DNA of 64,000 nt, from the NCBI RefSeq assembly GCF_900169145.1, contig NZ_FXZD01000009.1:105780-169779 (forward strand), read 5' to 3'. Shown here in pieces: positions 1-7,171 of the stretch. Under the pieces are notes generated by a model. It searched no databases. It saw only the letters and a list, made by a program, of their open reading frames with translations, and had not been told where the DNA came from. This DNA is from Brevibacterium antiquum CNRZ 918. Its GTDB lineage: Bacteria > Actinomycetota > Actinomycetes > Actinomycetales > Brevibacteriaceae. The first letter of the stretch is position 1. Each line of letters begins with the position of its first letter. A program made the translations under genes and the position numbers.

Positions 1-288
1 GTGGAGCGGTGATTTTCGGTGGTGGTGCTCGAGTGATTCGGTGAGGCGGCGGTGCGGTGGCGGTCAGTGCGTCGGCGGGGATGGTCCGGGTGAGGGTGGA
101 ACGAGTTCAGTCTTTCAGTCCGGTCTGGTCGACGCGTCCCCCGAAAGTTGTCTTCTTCCTCCCCCAAAAGGCTGAGTACAGCACGGGAGGCTGGTCATGA
201 TTCGATCGTATGAGCGCCGAAGGCCGCAGGCGCGGGTGTTTTCCTCCGTACTGGAGGCAGGTAACACCACAGTCGTGTTCAGCTGTGG
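1..288. other. Left-edge region without an assignable gene
   Basis: No coding region can be supported here. A plus-strand frame open from the edge ends at about base 42 after some 13 residues, and a minus-strand frame runs off the left edge. Either could be the tip of a neighbouring gene, but neither shows a recognisable motif. Bases 243-257 form a small CCTCC/GGAGG hairpin downstream of the leftward CobW gene. It has no T-run and is only a weak terminator candidate. Confidence 0.4.
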
Positions 289-1422
289 TCAGCTGTGAAG
301 GCGTACGTAGTGGCGGAGTCGCTCCACTCCACTCGAGCCTCCATTGCCGCTCAACGCAACCTCCAGCTTTGCCCTGACGGCCGCCTCGTCGAAGGATTCA
401 CCGATGACGACTAGTGCGCTGTCCCAGTTCTGCTCTTGTGGTGCGGCTGCGGACACATAGACGTTCGGGCCCACCACCTGGAGTCCGTAGCGCCTGCGCC
501 TACCCCTGTCGTCGACGAGAATCGAGCCCTTCGCCCGGTAGACCCCGGCAGGCAGATCTTCGAGGATGTCGAGCACGGCTCCGGCGTCGGCACTTCCGTG
601 AGCGGTGATCGTCACCGATTGTGCGTGCTTGTGAACCGGGACGTTTTCGCCATTGCCGTCGTGGCTCTCCTGGGCGGCTTCGGCGTAGGCCTGCCGGATG
701 AGTTCCCGGATCGGCAGCTCAGCTTGGATGGGTTCTGCGTTCGCGCCGTCGCCTTCACCCGTGCCGACGCTCGGTCGAGCACTGTCTCCGCCTCGTTCGG
801 CTCCCGCTCCGGGATCGAAGATGAGTGTCGGGTCTAGTCGGCCATAGCTGGTGCCGACGACGAGCAATCGCGGATTGCGCTGATGGACCCGCTCCCGGAT
901 CGCGTCGACAGCAGGCTCACGTTCTGCTTCCGGCAATTGGTCGAGCTTGTTGACGAGCACCAGGGTCGTCGCCGCATAGCGCATCGGCGGTGCGGTTTCG
1001 GTGTCGACCGTGGCCGCATGCATGGTGGCGTCGACGACGTCGATGACCCCGCCGAGGTGGAAGCGGTGGTGGCCCATGCGGGTGACCATGCGTGCCAAGG
1101 TCAGCGGTTCGGCGAAGCCGCTTGCTTCGACGATGATGGCGTCGAGACGCAGCCGCGGTTTCGCGAGAGCAGTGAGCGCATCCTCGAGAGAGGTGTCGTC
1201 GTCAAGGCAGCAGATGCATCCGCCCGAGATGGAGAAGGGCTCATCGACCTGCCCGACGACGAGGCCCGCGTCGATATTGAGATCGCCGAAGTCGTTGACG
1301 ACGACCCCGATGCGCGCATCAGGGTGGCGCAGCAGGTGGTTGAGGAGACTGGTTTTTCCCGCGCCCAAGTAGCCGGTCAGGAGGATCACCGGAACGGCGC
1401 CTGCGGACTGCTTCCTGCTCAC
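289..1422 (-). CDS. CobW/YjiA-family G3E GTPase, probable zinc chaperone
   Basis: A 377-residue G3E-family GTPase. Walker A is GYLGAGKTS (residues 17-25), the family metal-binding motif CICC is at residues 69-72, and a guanine-specificity NKLD lies near residue 158. A CobW C-terminal domain follows. Members load Zn, Co or Ni onto client proteins using GTP hydrolysis. The GTG start is chosen because GGAGGAC lies just upstream. The gene is divergent from zur, and the shared gap holds a Zur-box-like site, so induction under zinc starvation is inferred. The linker around residues 200-225 is low in complexity, which is common in actinobacterial members. The family is certain; the metal is inferred from context. 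Confidence 0.9.
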   Translation of the reverse strand: MSRKQSAGAVPVILLTGYLGAGKTSLLNHLLRHPDARIGVVVNDFGDLNIDAGLVVGQVDEPFSISGGCICCLDDDTSLEDALTALAKPRLRLDAIIVEASGFAEPLTLARMVTRMGHHRFHLGGVIDVVDATMHAATVDTETAPPMRYAATTLVLVNKLDQLPEAEREPAVDAIRERVHQRNPRLLVVGTSYGRLDPTLIFDPGAGAERGGDSARPSVGTGEGDGANAEPIQAELPIRELIRQAYAEAAQESHDGNGENVPVHKHAQSVTITAHGSADAGAVLDILEDLPAGVYRAKGSILVDDRGRRRRYGLQVVGPNVYVSAAAPQEQNWDSALVVIGESFDEAAVRAKLEVALSGNGGSSGVERLRHYVRLHS

Positions 1423-1464
1423 TTGTCCTCCGCACCTGTCGCCTGGCTGCCACTCGTCATCCGC

Positions 1465-1485
1465 TAATGGTAACGTTTTTCATTA
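1465..1485. promoter_or_regulatory. Candidate Zur box between cobW and zur
   Basis: A 21-bp dyad TAATG-N11-CATTA with an AT-rich core sits in the gap between a leftward CobW GTPase and rightward zur. Length, arms and position match Fur/Zur-family operators. A similar site lies at 3143-3163 upstream of bL36. Zur binding is inferred. Confidence 0.6.
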
Positions 1486-1558
1486 ATATCGGAACACATC
1501 AACGTATGCGCATATGCTCACAGGACCAGCTGCGCTGCACAGTCGGAGGCAGAAGGAC

Positions 1559-1972
1559 ATGACGGCTGAAGAACCCAAGAAGACTCGGAGCACGGCCCAG
1601 AAGGCCGTGATCAGCTCCGCGCTCGAGAGTGAGAAGCGCTTCGTCTCCGCCCAGCAGCTCCATCGAACCCTTGAGGACCAGGGTCACACGGTGGGATTGG
1701 CCACCGTCTACCGACAGCTCAACGCTCTGAGTGAGTCCGGTGGCGCCGACTCCATCACGATTGCCGAGAAGCAGTTGTTTCGCGCCTGCGCCCAGGACGA
1801 GCATCACCATCACCTGGTGTGCGAGAACTGCGGCAAGGCTGTGGAGATCGAACCGCCCAGTGAGGACTGGATCACCACCACGGCTCAATCACATGGCTTC
1901 GAAGTCACCCGACACGTGTTCGAGATCTTCGGACTCTGCGCCGAGTGCTCCGCTTTGGCGAAGAACAGGTAA
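1559..1972 (+). CDS. zur: Fur-family regulator, probably Zur
   Basis: A 137-residue Fur-superfamily repressor. The winged helix occupies the N-terminal half (TVGLATVYRQLNAL, about 44-57). The dimerisation domain has the structural zinc cysteines C88-x2-C91 and C127-x2-C130 and a histidine cluster at 82-85 typical of zinc sensors. The ATG at 1559 is preferred over an upstream in-frame ATG at 1514 because GGAGGCAGAAGGAC precedes it. Assignment as Zur rather than Fur rests on the neighbours: two CobW proteins and a zinc-free bL36. The Zur-like box 75 bp upstream suggests autoregulation. PerR or Fur remain formal alternatives. Confidence 0.87.
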   Translation: MTAEEPKKTRSTAQKAVISSALESEKRFVSAQQLHRTLEDQGHTVGLATVYRQLNALSESGGADSITIAEKQLFRACAQDEHHHHLVCENCGKAVEIEPPSEDWITTTAQSHGFEVTRHVFEIFGLCAECSALAKNR

Positions 1973-2036
1973 CAACCTCGGCGAATAGCCTGCATCATCC
2001 GTCGTTGGACCTGATCGACGAGCCGCATCGGCGGCC

Positions 2037-3107
2037 CTACGTCGCCGTCGTGCTCCACGCCGGAAACTCGTCGGGGAAGTTCGCCCACACCATGGGGCCT
2101 GCCGCCAGCTCCGCATGGCTGAGGGCTGCGTCGTCGAGGATCTGCCGCAGCCGGACCTCGTCGAGTCCGGTGCCGATGAATGCCAGGTCCTGGCCGAAGG
2201 CGAGAAGCTCGTCCTCGGCGCCAAGGCTGTCATCGAGTGCCAAGGGAGAGAGCGTGAATATGCGGCCGACTTGGTCCCACTGGGCCGTGATGTGCGGACG
2301 CGAGGCCAATCGCGCGAAGCCGGCCGAACGCAGAATGTGCCCACGGTGCCCGTGAAACAGGCATGTGTTCAGCGCGTGATGCAGGCGCCCTGGGTGGAAG
2401 GGGCGATACTGCTCGTAGCGAATGGCTTCGACCACGCAGGATTGCCGCTGCGACGGAAGTTCCTGGTTGAGGATCGACACCCAGCCGGCATTCGGCGGCT
2501 GCTGCGAATAGGTCTTCCCGGAGGGACTGTGTAGGCCGTCACTACGGTCACGACCATGCACGTCGCAGGGATTCGCGACGAGTCTCTGCTCGGCCCACGG
2601 AGCAAGCTTGCTGACCAGTGAGGTCGCCCGTTCGAGTGCCCTCGGCCGGAGCGATCCCCCATTGACGACTGCGATCGTCGAGGCGAATTCGATCTGGGCG
2701 ACGATCAGCTCAGCCTTCGAGGCGATGACGCCTCCGTCGTCCGCATCACCGATCAGAGGAAGTCTGATGAACTCTTCGGAGTCGAGGTCTGCAAGCAAAC
2801 ATCCCACGTCGAGAACGCAGACGAGGTCGATGAGTCTCGTTCCGGCATCCGGAGCAGTGAGGGAGCCGACGATCTCCATCACCGGCACCCCTATCGGGTA
2901 CTCCAGAACCAAGCCCTGAACGTGGATCGACTTGCGCATCAGATCGACCGCCCTGTCGACTGTTTCGAGCCCTTGGCCCGTCTGGTCAGCAGGGACGAAG
3001 ACGAATCCCTGGGCTTCCGCAATGCCCCGGGCGCAGCTGCTCCGCTCCTGGGCACATGCGCCGGTCACTGCAATCACATCGACATCGGCACCACTTGGTA
3101 CTGGCAT
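2037..3107 (-). CDS. CobW-like protein with a degenerate nucleotide-binding loop
   Basis: About 356 residues. The C-terminal part (histidine-rich FHPGRLHHAL, then RSAGFARLASRP and the tail) resembles the CobW C-terminal domain. At the N-terminus, the Walker A position reads VTGACAQERSSCARG, without the GxxGxGK(S/T) lysine, and no CxCC motif is seen. It is therefore probably not a functional GTPase. The ATG at 3107 follows GGAAGGAC; two upstream in-frame ATGs (3161, 3122) are less likely, the first lying inside the candidate Zur box. It is divergent from bL36, so zinc-starvation expression is inferred. It may act as a metallochaperone partner or metal-binding decoy. Confidence 0.75.
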   Translation of the reverse strand: MPVPSGADVDVIAVTGACAQERSSCARGIAEAQGFVFVPADQTGQGLETVDRAVDLMRKSIHVQGLVLEYPIGVPVMEIVGSLTAPDAGTRLIDLVCVLDVGCLLADLDSEEFIRLPLIGDADDGGVIASKAELIVAQIEFASTIAVVNGGSLRPRALERATSLVSKLAPWAEQRLVANPCDVHGRDRSDGLHSPSGKTYSQQPPNAGWVSILNQELPSQRQSCVVEAIRYEQYRPFHPGRLHHALNTCLFHGHRGHILRSAGFARLASRPHITAQWDQVGRIFTLSPLALDDSLGAEDELLAFGQDLAFIGTGLDEVRLRQILDDAALSHAELAAGPMVWANFPDEFPAWSTTAT

Positions 3108-3142
3108 TGGCGTCCTTCCCATAAAGAATCTACTGTTAAGAC

Positions 3143-3163
3143 TAACAATACTCATTCTCATTA
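3143..3163. promoter_or_regulatory. Candidate Zur box between the cobW-like gene and rpmJ2
   Basis: An AT-rich imperfect dyad with outer arms TAACA and CATTA (core ACTCATTCTC) lies 13 bp upstream of the bL36 start and overlaps an unused upstream ATG of the leftward CobW-like gene. It resembles the site at 1465-1485 in length and arm sequence. One box would serve both divergent genes. Confidence 0.55.
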
Positions 3164-3175
3164 AGGAGATCAGTC

Positions 3176-3298
3176 ATGAAGGTTCGCAATTCCCTGCGCT
3201 CGATCAAGAAGCAGCCAGGCTCACAGGTCGTACGCCGCCGCGGCCGCGTCTATGTCATCAACAAGCTCAACCCCCGATTCAAGGCACGTCAGGGCTGA
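3176..3298 (+). CDS. rpmJ2: Zinc-independent ribosomal protein bL36 paralogue
   Basis: A 40-residue protein starting [20 protein letters not shown] and ending NPRFKARQG, a clear match to the bL36 'C-minus' form. It has no cysteine, so it lacks the zinc ribbon of standard bL36. Such paralogues replace the zinc-containing form during zinc limitation and release zinc from ribosomes. AAGGAG lies 8 bases before the ATG, and the Zur-like box lies immediately upstream. No other zinc-free ribosomal genes (L31, L33, S14, S18) follow, as they do in some actinobacterial Zur regulons; they may lie elsewhere. Confidence 0.93.
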   Translation: MKVRNSLRSIKKQPGSQVVRRRGRVYVINKLNPRFKARQG

Positions 3299-3305
3299 GC
3301 CAACC

Positions 3306-4013
3306 TCAGCGGGAGCGCTTGGACCCGCCCGCACCGCTGTGCGTGAAGACCTCGGGGTAGAGCTCGACGAGCTTTCTGGTGTGGCGGATATGCAGCGCCA
3401 TCATCGCCTCCGCGGATTCGATGTCGCCGTCGACGACCGCCCTGAGGATCATGCGATGCTCGGCGAAGATATCCTCTCGCCGGGAGCGACGGGTGCCTGC
3501 GTTCGGCGCCAGCAGCTGCCTGCGGTAGTAGTGGGTGAGGTTCCACAGGTGGTCGACCGTGTCGTGGAGTCTGATCGTCGTAGGACCAGCCATCAACGCT
3601 CGGTGGAAATCATGATCGCGCTCGAGGAACTCACCGGGCTCGATCGCCACTTCCACCCGTTGGGCGCAAGCCTCGAACTCGATGAATGACTCGGCCGTGT
3701 GCGTAGGCATCGCCATCCTCAGCAGCAGGGGCTCCAGCCGTTCCCGCATCAGATAGATCTCCCGGCACTCGTCGAGATCAAGCGTGGAGACCCACGCGCC
3801 GGTCGATGCCACGAGAGTGACCGGTCCGGAGGATTCGAGGATGCGCAGAGTCTCCCTGATCGGCAGTCTACTCACGCCGAATTCCTCGGCGATCTCCTCC
3901 TGTCTGATCCTGGTCCCGGGAAGCAGAGTGCCCTGGATGATCCGCGACCTCAGCTCGGCCGCAATTCTGGCGCTGGCCGCCTGATCATGTGTCACAGCTC
4001 GACTTCCCTTCAT
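3306..4013 (-). CDS. GntR-family regulator, FadR/FCD subgroup
   Basis: A 235-residue regulator. The N-terminal winged helix (about 10-75) includes the GntR motif EEIAEEFGVSRLPIRETLRIL. The all-helical FCD effector domain carries likely metal ligands in DHDFHRAL, AEHRMIL and ALHIRH. FCD regulators usually sense small carboxylates or amino acids. The gene is divergent from an APC amino-acid permease. The gap holds two identical palindromes, ATTGGATCCAAT, of the length and shape bound by FCD proteins. It probably represses the permease until its substrate appears; the ligand is unknown. Its 3' end lies 7 bp from the convergent bL36 gene. Confidence 0.85.
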   Translation of the reverse strand: MKGSRAVTHDQAASARIAAELRSRIIQGTLLPGTRIRQEEIAEEFGVSRLPIRETLRILESSGPVTLVASTGAWVSTLDLDECREIYLMRERLEPLLLRMAMPTHTAESFIEFEACAQRVEVAIEPGEFLERDHDFHRALMAGPTTIRLHDTVDHLWNLTHYYRRQLLAPNAGTRRSRREDIFAEHRMILRAVVDGDIESAEAMMALHIRHTRKLVELYPEVFTHSGAGGSKRSR

Positions 4014-4271
4014 CGATCGCGGTGCTCACGCGATGTCCACTCGCGGGCAGGCTCCTACCCTCGGACGCGCACCCTCCGACATCAGTCTGCTGACATCCGC
4101 CTCTGCGGTGAAGCATAGCCCCCGTCGCACTCTGCGAATACGCGCCCGGGGCCATGCGATGTCCCCTGACCGAAGACACGCCGCACTGATTGCAACCAAA
4201 CTGCAATCCGCTGCTGTCTCCCACTAAATCGCCTCGAAATGACGAATTGCTTCCTGAGAATTCCGCACGCA

Positions 4272-4283
4272 ATTGGATCCAAT
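4272..4283. promoter_or_regulatory. Palindromic operator, copy 1
   Basis: A perfect 12-bp palindrome, ATTGGATCCAAT, identical to the copy at 4348-4359. It is the best candidate binding site for the adjacent FCD-type GntR regulator. Confidence 0.6.
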
Positions 4284-4347
4284 GTGACAACACGACATTC
4301 AATAACTTCCGGTCATTCCTGAGATCACAGAAACATCATTTCCAAGC

Positions 4348-4359
4348 ATTGGATCCAAT
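4348..4359. promoter_or_regulatory. Palindromic operator, copy 2
   Basis: The second perfect ATTGGATCCAAT, about seven helical turns from copy 1, so both would lie on roughly the same DNA face. Confidence 0.6.
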
Positions 4360-4528
4360 CGATACCATTTCCTGACATTGCGCAGAATACTGAGTATCGA
4401 TGCTGGTCACATGAGGTATATAAAGGTTCTCAAAAAGCCTGGAAATCGACTTCAGCGTGATTGACATCACCTATTCCAAAGGAGCAAACTTCAACAGTTG
4501 AAAGCTGTTAGGCACAATCGAAAGGGCA

Positions 4529-6184
4529 ATGATGTCCACAATCATTCCCCCGGCATCCGGACAACCAACGAAGGTCGAGGTCCGGGCCGATAAGGGGCTC
4601 AAGAGAGACATCGGGAAGATCGGCCTTCTCTTCACCGGTGTCGGTTCGATCATCGGTTCCGGTTGGCTCTTCGGAGCATTCAACGCCTCGGTGATGGTCG
4701 GCCCCGCATCACTCATCTCCTGGGCGCTGGGCGCGGTCATGATGATCTTCGTGGCGCTGAACTATGCCGAGCTCGGCGTGATGTTCCCCGTCGCCGGCGG
4801 CGTCATCCGCTTCCCCCACTTCTCCTTCGGCTCATTCGCCAGCTTCACCAGCGGTTGGATCACCTGGCTCTCTGTGGCCGCGACTGTGCCCATCGAAGTC
4901 ATGGCCGCTGTTCAGTACGCCTCGAGCTATCTCCCCTGGCTGATGCACACGGTGGACGACGTCGCTGTCCTCACCGGCCCGGGCATCGCGGTGAGCATCG
5001 CCCTGATGCTGGTCTTCAGCTTCATCAACCTCTACGGAGTCCAGCTCTTCGCACGGTTCAACAACGTCCTCGTGTGGTGGAAGCTCGCCGTCATCGTCCT
5101 CGTCATCGTCGTGTTCTTCGCGCTCTCGTTCAACCCCGGCCACTTCGCCAGCCAGCAGTTCGGCGGATTCGCACCCAACGGAATCGGACCGATCTTCGCA
5201 GCTCTCCCCGCTGCCGGGATCGTCTTCTCCTACCTCGGATTCCGCCAAGGCGTCGAGTTCGCCGGCGAGACGACGAACCCGCAGAAGAATGTCCCCTTCG
5301 CGGTCATCGGGTCGATCCTCGTCACCGGCGTCATCTACATCGCACTGCAGGCGGCCTTCATCGGCGCGCTGCCCTCGGACCTCCTCGACGGCGGCTGGAA
5401 GAACCTGGCCTTCACCAATGACGCAGGCCCTCTCGCTGAGATCTCTCTGCTGCTGGGTGCCGTATGGCTGGCAGTCATCCTCTACGGTGATGCGATCGTC
5501 TCCCCCGCTGACACCGGCCTGATCTACACTGCACTGGCTCCTCGCCTGTCCTATTCACAAGCGAAGGTCGGCAACGCTCCACGCGCCCTGGCCAAGCTCA
5601 ACAAGCACGGCGTCCCGTGGATCTCGCTGCTCGTTGTGTTCATCGTCTCCTGCATCATGTTCCTGCCGTTCCCCTCATGGGCGAAACTGGTCGGATTCAT
5701 CACCTCCGGCACCGTGCTCTCATTCGCCACGGGTCCGGTGGTCGTAGCCGCGCTGCGCCGTCAGCTGCCCGATCAGGAACGTCCATTCAAACTGCCCGGC
5801 AACGATGTGCTGCCGATCGTCGGCTTCATCTGCGCGAACCTCATCGTGTACTGGACAGGCTGGGAGACGAACTGGAAGCTCTTCCTGGCTGTGGCCATCG
5901 GCTACGTCGTAATGATCCTCCACCACATCTTCACCAAGGACAAGAGCCGTCTGCCGGATCTGAAGATGCGCTCCGGTTGGTGGATGATCCTGTGGATGGT
6001 CGGCCTGGTCGTCCTCAGCCTCATCGGCCATTACGGCGGTGGACTCGACATCATGGGCTTCGTCTGGGGTGAGCTCATCACGGTGATCTTCTCGGTCGTC
6101 GTCTTCCACGTCGGCATCAGCTGCCGGCTGAGCCCGGAAGAGGCGGTGGAAGCTGTCGAGCAGACTCAGCGTGCGGACGACTGA
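4529..6184 (+). CDS. APC-superfamily amino acid permease
   Basis: A 551-residue integral membrane protein with about 12-14 hydrophobic segments. The first carries the APC substrate-site signature (GVGSIIGSGWLFGAF, about 36-50), followed by ALNYAELGVMFPVAGG. The family imports amino acids or polyamines, usually with protons. Tandem ATGs at 4529 and 4532 follow a weak AAAGGG, so the exact start is uncertain by one codon. It is divergent from an FCD regulator that probably controls it. Its stop codon lies inside the first unit of a fourfold 15-bp repeat, with a strong hairpin just beyond. The substrate cannot be read from the sequence. Confidence 0.88.
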   Translation: MMSTIIPPASGQPTKVEVRADKGLKRDIGKIGLLFTGVGSIIGSGWLFGAFNASVMVGPASLISWALGAVMMIFVALNYAELGVMFPVAGGVIRFPHFSFGSFASFTSGWITWLSVAATVPIEVMAAVQYASSYLPWLMHTVDDVAVLTGPGIAVSIALMLVFSFINLYGVQLFARFNNVLVWWKLAVIVLVIVVFFALSFNPGHFASQQFGGFAPNGIGPIFAALPAAGIVFSYLGFRQGVEFAGETTNPQKNVPFAVIGSILVTGVIYIALQAAFIGALPSDLLDGGWKNLAFTNDAGPLAEISLLLGAVWLAVILYGDAIVSPADTGLIYTALAPRLSYSQAKVGNAPRALAKLNKHGVPWISLLVVFIVSCIMFLPFPSWAKLVGFITSGTVLSFATGPVVVAALRRQLPDQERPFKLPGNDVLPIVGFICANLIVYWTGWETNWKLFLAVAIGYVVMILHHIFTKDKSRLPDLKMRSGWWMILWMVGLVVLSLIGHYGGGLDIMGFVWGELITVIFSVVVFHVGISCRLSPEEAVEAVEQTQRADD

Positions 6185-6240
6185 GTTCGTATGGCCTGAG
6201 TTCGTACTGCCTAAGGCTGTACTGCCTGAGTCTGTATGGC
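6181..6240 (+). repeat. Four tandem 15-bp repeats over the permease stop codon
   Basis: Exactly 60 bases divide into CTGAGTTCGTATGGC, CTGAGTTCGTACTGC, CTAAGGCTGTACTGC and CTGAGTCTGTATGGC. The permease stop TGA lies in the first unit. The 15-bp period is a multiple of three. Confidence 0.85.
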
Positions 6241-6252
6241 AGATTCGCCTTC

Positions 6253-6290
6253 GAAGCCGCCTCGACGTTTGAACGCGTCGGGGCGGCTTC
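6253..6290. terminator. Bidirectional hairpin terminator
   Basis: The arms GAAGCCGCCTCGACG and CGTCGGGGCGGCTTC pair with one central mismatch, leaving a short loop. It lies between the convergent permease and mobA-like genes. There is no long T-run. Confidence 0.65.
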
Positions 6291-6363
6291 GGCACTCTCG
6301 GAACCAGATTCAGCTGCGCTCGACCACATGCGTTCGTCTGAGGCGAGTACATGTGGTCCAGGT

Positions 6364-6999
6364 TCAACTGTCGTTGTCGATGCGGGTGCGGATGCGGTCG
6401 AAGGCGGCGGCCGTGTCGAAGTCGGCAACGATGCCCGGATCCACGTCAACGAGAGTGGGGTCGAGCCCCGAGAACAGCCACTTCACCGCACCGTTCGTCG
6501 GGTCCCCGATGGCGTCCAAGCGCGAAATCAGCAGCCCCGTCGGCCACGCGGCGCAGAGGAACTGGGTCTTTCCCCGGTCATCGGTCCCCGCAGCCGGAAA
6601 CCCTGTGCGCCTGCAGGCTTCGATCAGATCGCCGAGGTGGTCGGCAGTGATCAGGGGCATGTCCGCGGCCAGCACCAGGGTCACATCCGCAGACGTTGCA
6701 GACTCGAGAGCATACGATGCGTCATCGTGGGCACGGGCTGCTGCACTTGCCGCCGCGATCCCAGCCAGCGGACCGGCGAAAGCGGGTTCCTCACGAACAG
6801 AATGCACTGATTCCTGCTCCGTGGCAGACAATCCGTCGCCCGGTCCGGCCACCCACACCTCGGCGTCGGGATCGACTGTGCGAACCGTGCGGAGGATGCG
6901 GGAGATCACGGTGATCCCGCCCAGCTCGACTGCGGGTTTGTGGACGCCGCCGAAGCGGTTCGAGCGGCCGCCGCTGAGTATGATCGCCGTGATCGACAT
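6364..6999 (-). CDS. MobA-like molybdenum cofactor nucleotidyltransferase
   Basis: A 211-residue nucleotidyltransferase. The N-terminal signature LSGGRSNRFGG (8-18) followed by HKP is the NTP-binding loop of the MobA/MocA/GlmU fold. LAADMPLI (about 114) supplies the metal-binding aspartate. MobA attaches GMP to molybdopterin for DMSO-reductase-type enzymes; MocA adds CMP. No other moa/moe/mog genes lie in the window, so the precise substrate is uncertain. The gene ends convergent to the permease and starts about 170 bp from the divergent amidase. Confidence 0.75.
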   Translation of the reverse strand: MSITAIILSGGRSNRFGGVHKPAVELGGITVISRILRTVRTVDPDAEVWVAGPGDGLSATEQESVHSVREEPAFAGPLAGIAAASAAARAHDDASYALESATSADVTLVLAADMPLITADHLGDLIEACRRTGFPAAGTDDRGKTQFLCAAWPTGLLISRLDAIGDPTNGAVKWLFSGLDPTLVDVDPGIVADFDTAAAFDRIRTRIDNDS

Positions 7000-7171
7000 G
7001 CCCCGATCCTACGCGGGACGACGGCATCGGCAACGGGATCCGCACGACATTTCCGACGCCGGTGAGCAATACTGTGAGACATCACCAGTTCATGGCGGGC
7101 TGTGTCGCGTAGGACATCGTCGACCCGGCCGAGGCGCCCGTACACACCGGAATTGCACGGAGGAATCGCGA

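Larger units (their letters stand above)
4014..4528. promoter_or_regulatory. Long divergent regulatory region with twin operators
   Basis: This 515-bp gap is visibly more AT-rich than the genes on either side and has no plausible gene. It contains two exact copies of ATTGGATCCAAT at 4272-4283 and 4348-4359, 76 bp apart. A TATATA at 4417-4422 and a TTGACA at 4461-4466 are possible promoter parts, but I cannot pair them convincingly with partner hexamers. The size and operator spacing would permit DNA looping between the two sites. Confidence 0.5.

Noticed and set aside
1..180. Partial gene running off the left edge on the minus strand
   Set aside because: The frame is open but proline/threonine/arginine-rich and too short to judge, with no start or motif visible.
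6236..7171. Open frame extending the amidase 312 codons upstream
   Set aside because: It overlaps the opposite mobA-like gene, is arginine- and serine-rich shadow sequence, and the ATG at 7172 has a good ribosome site and the natural amidase start.
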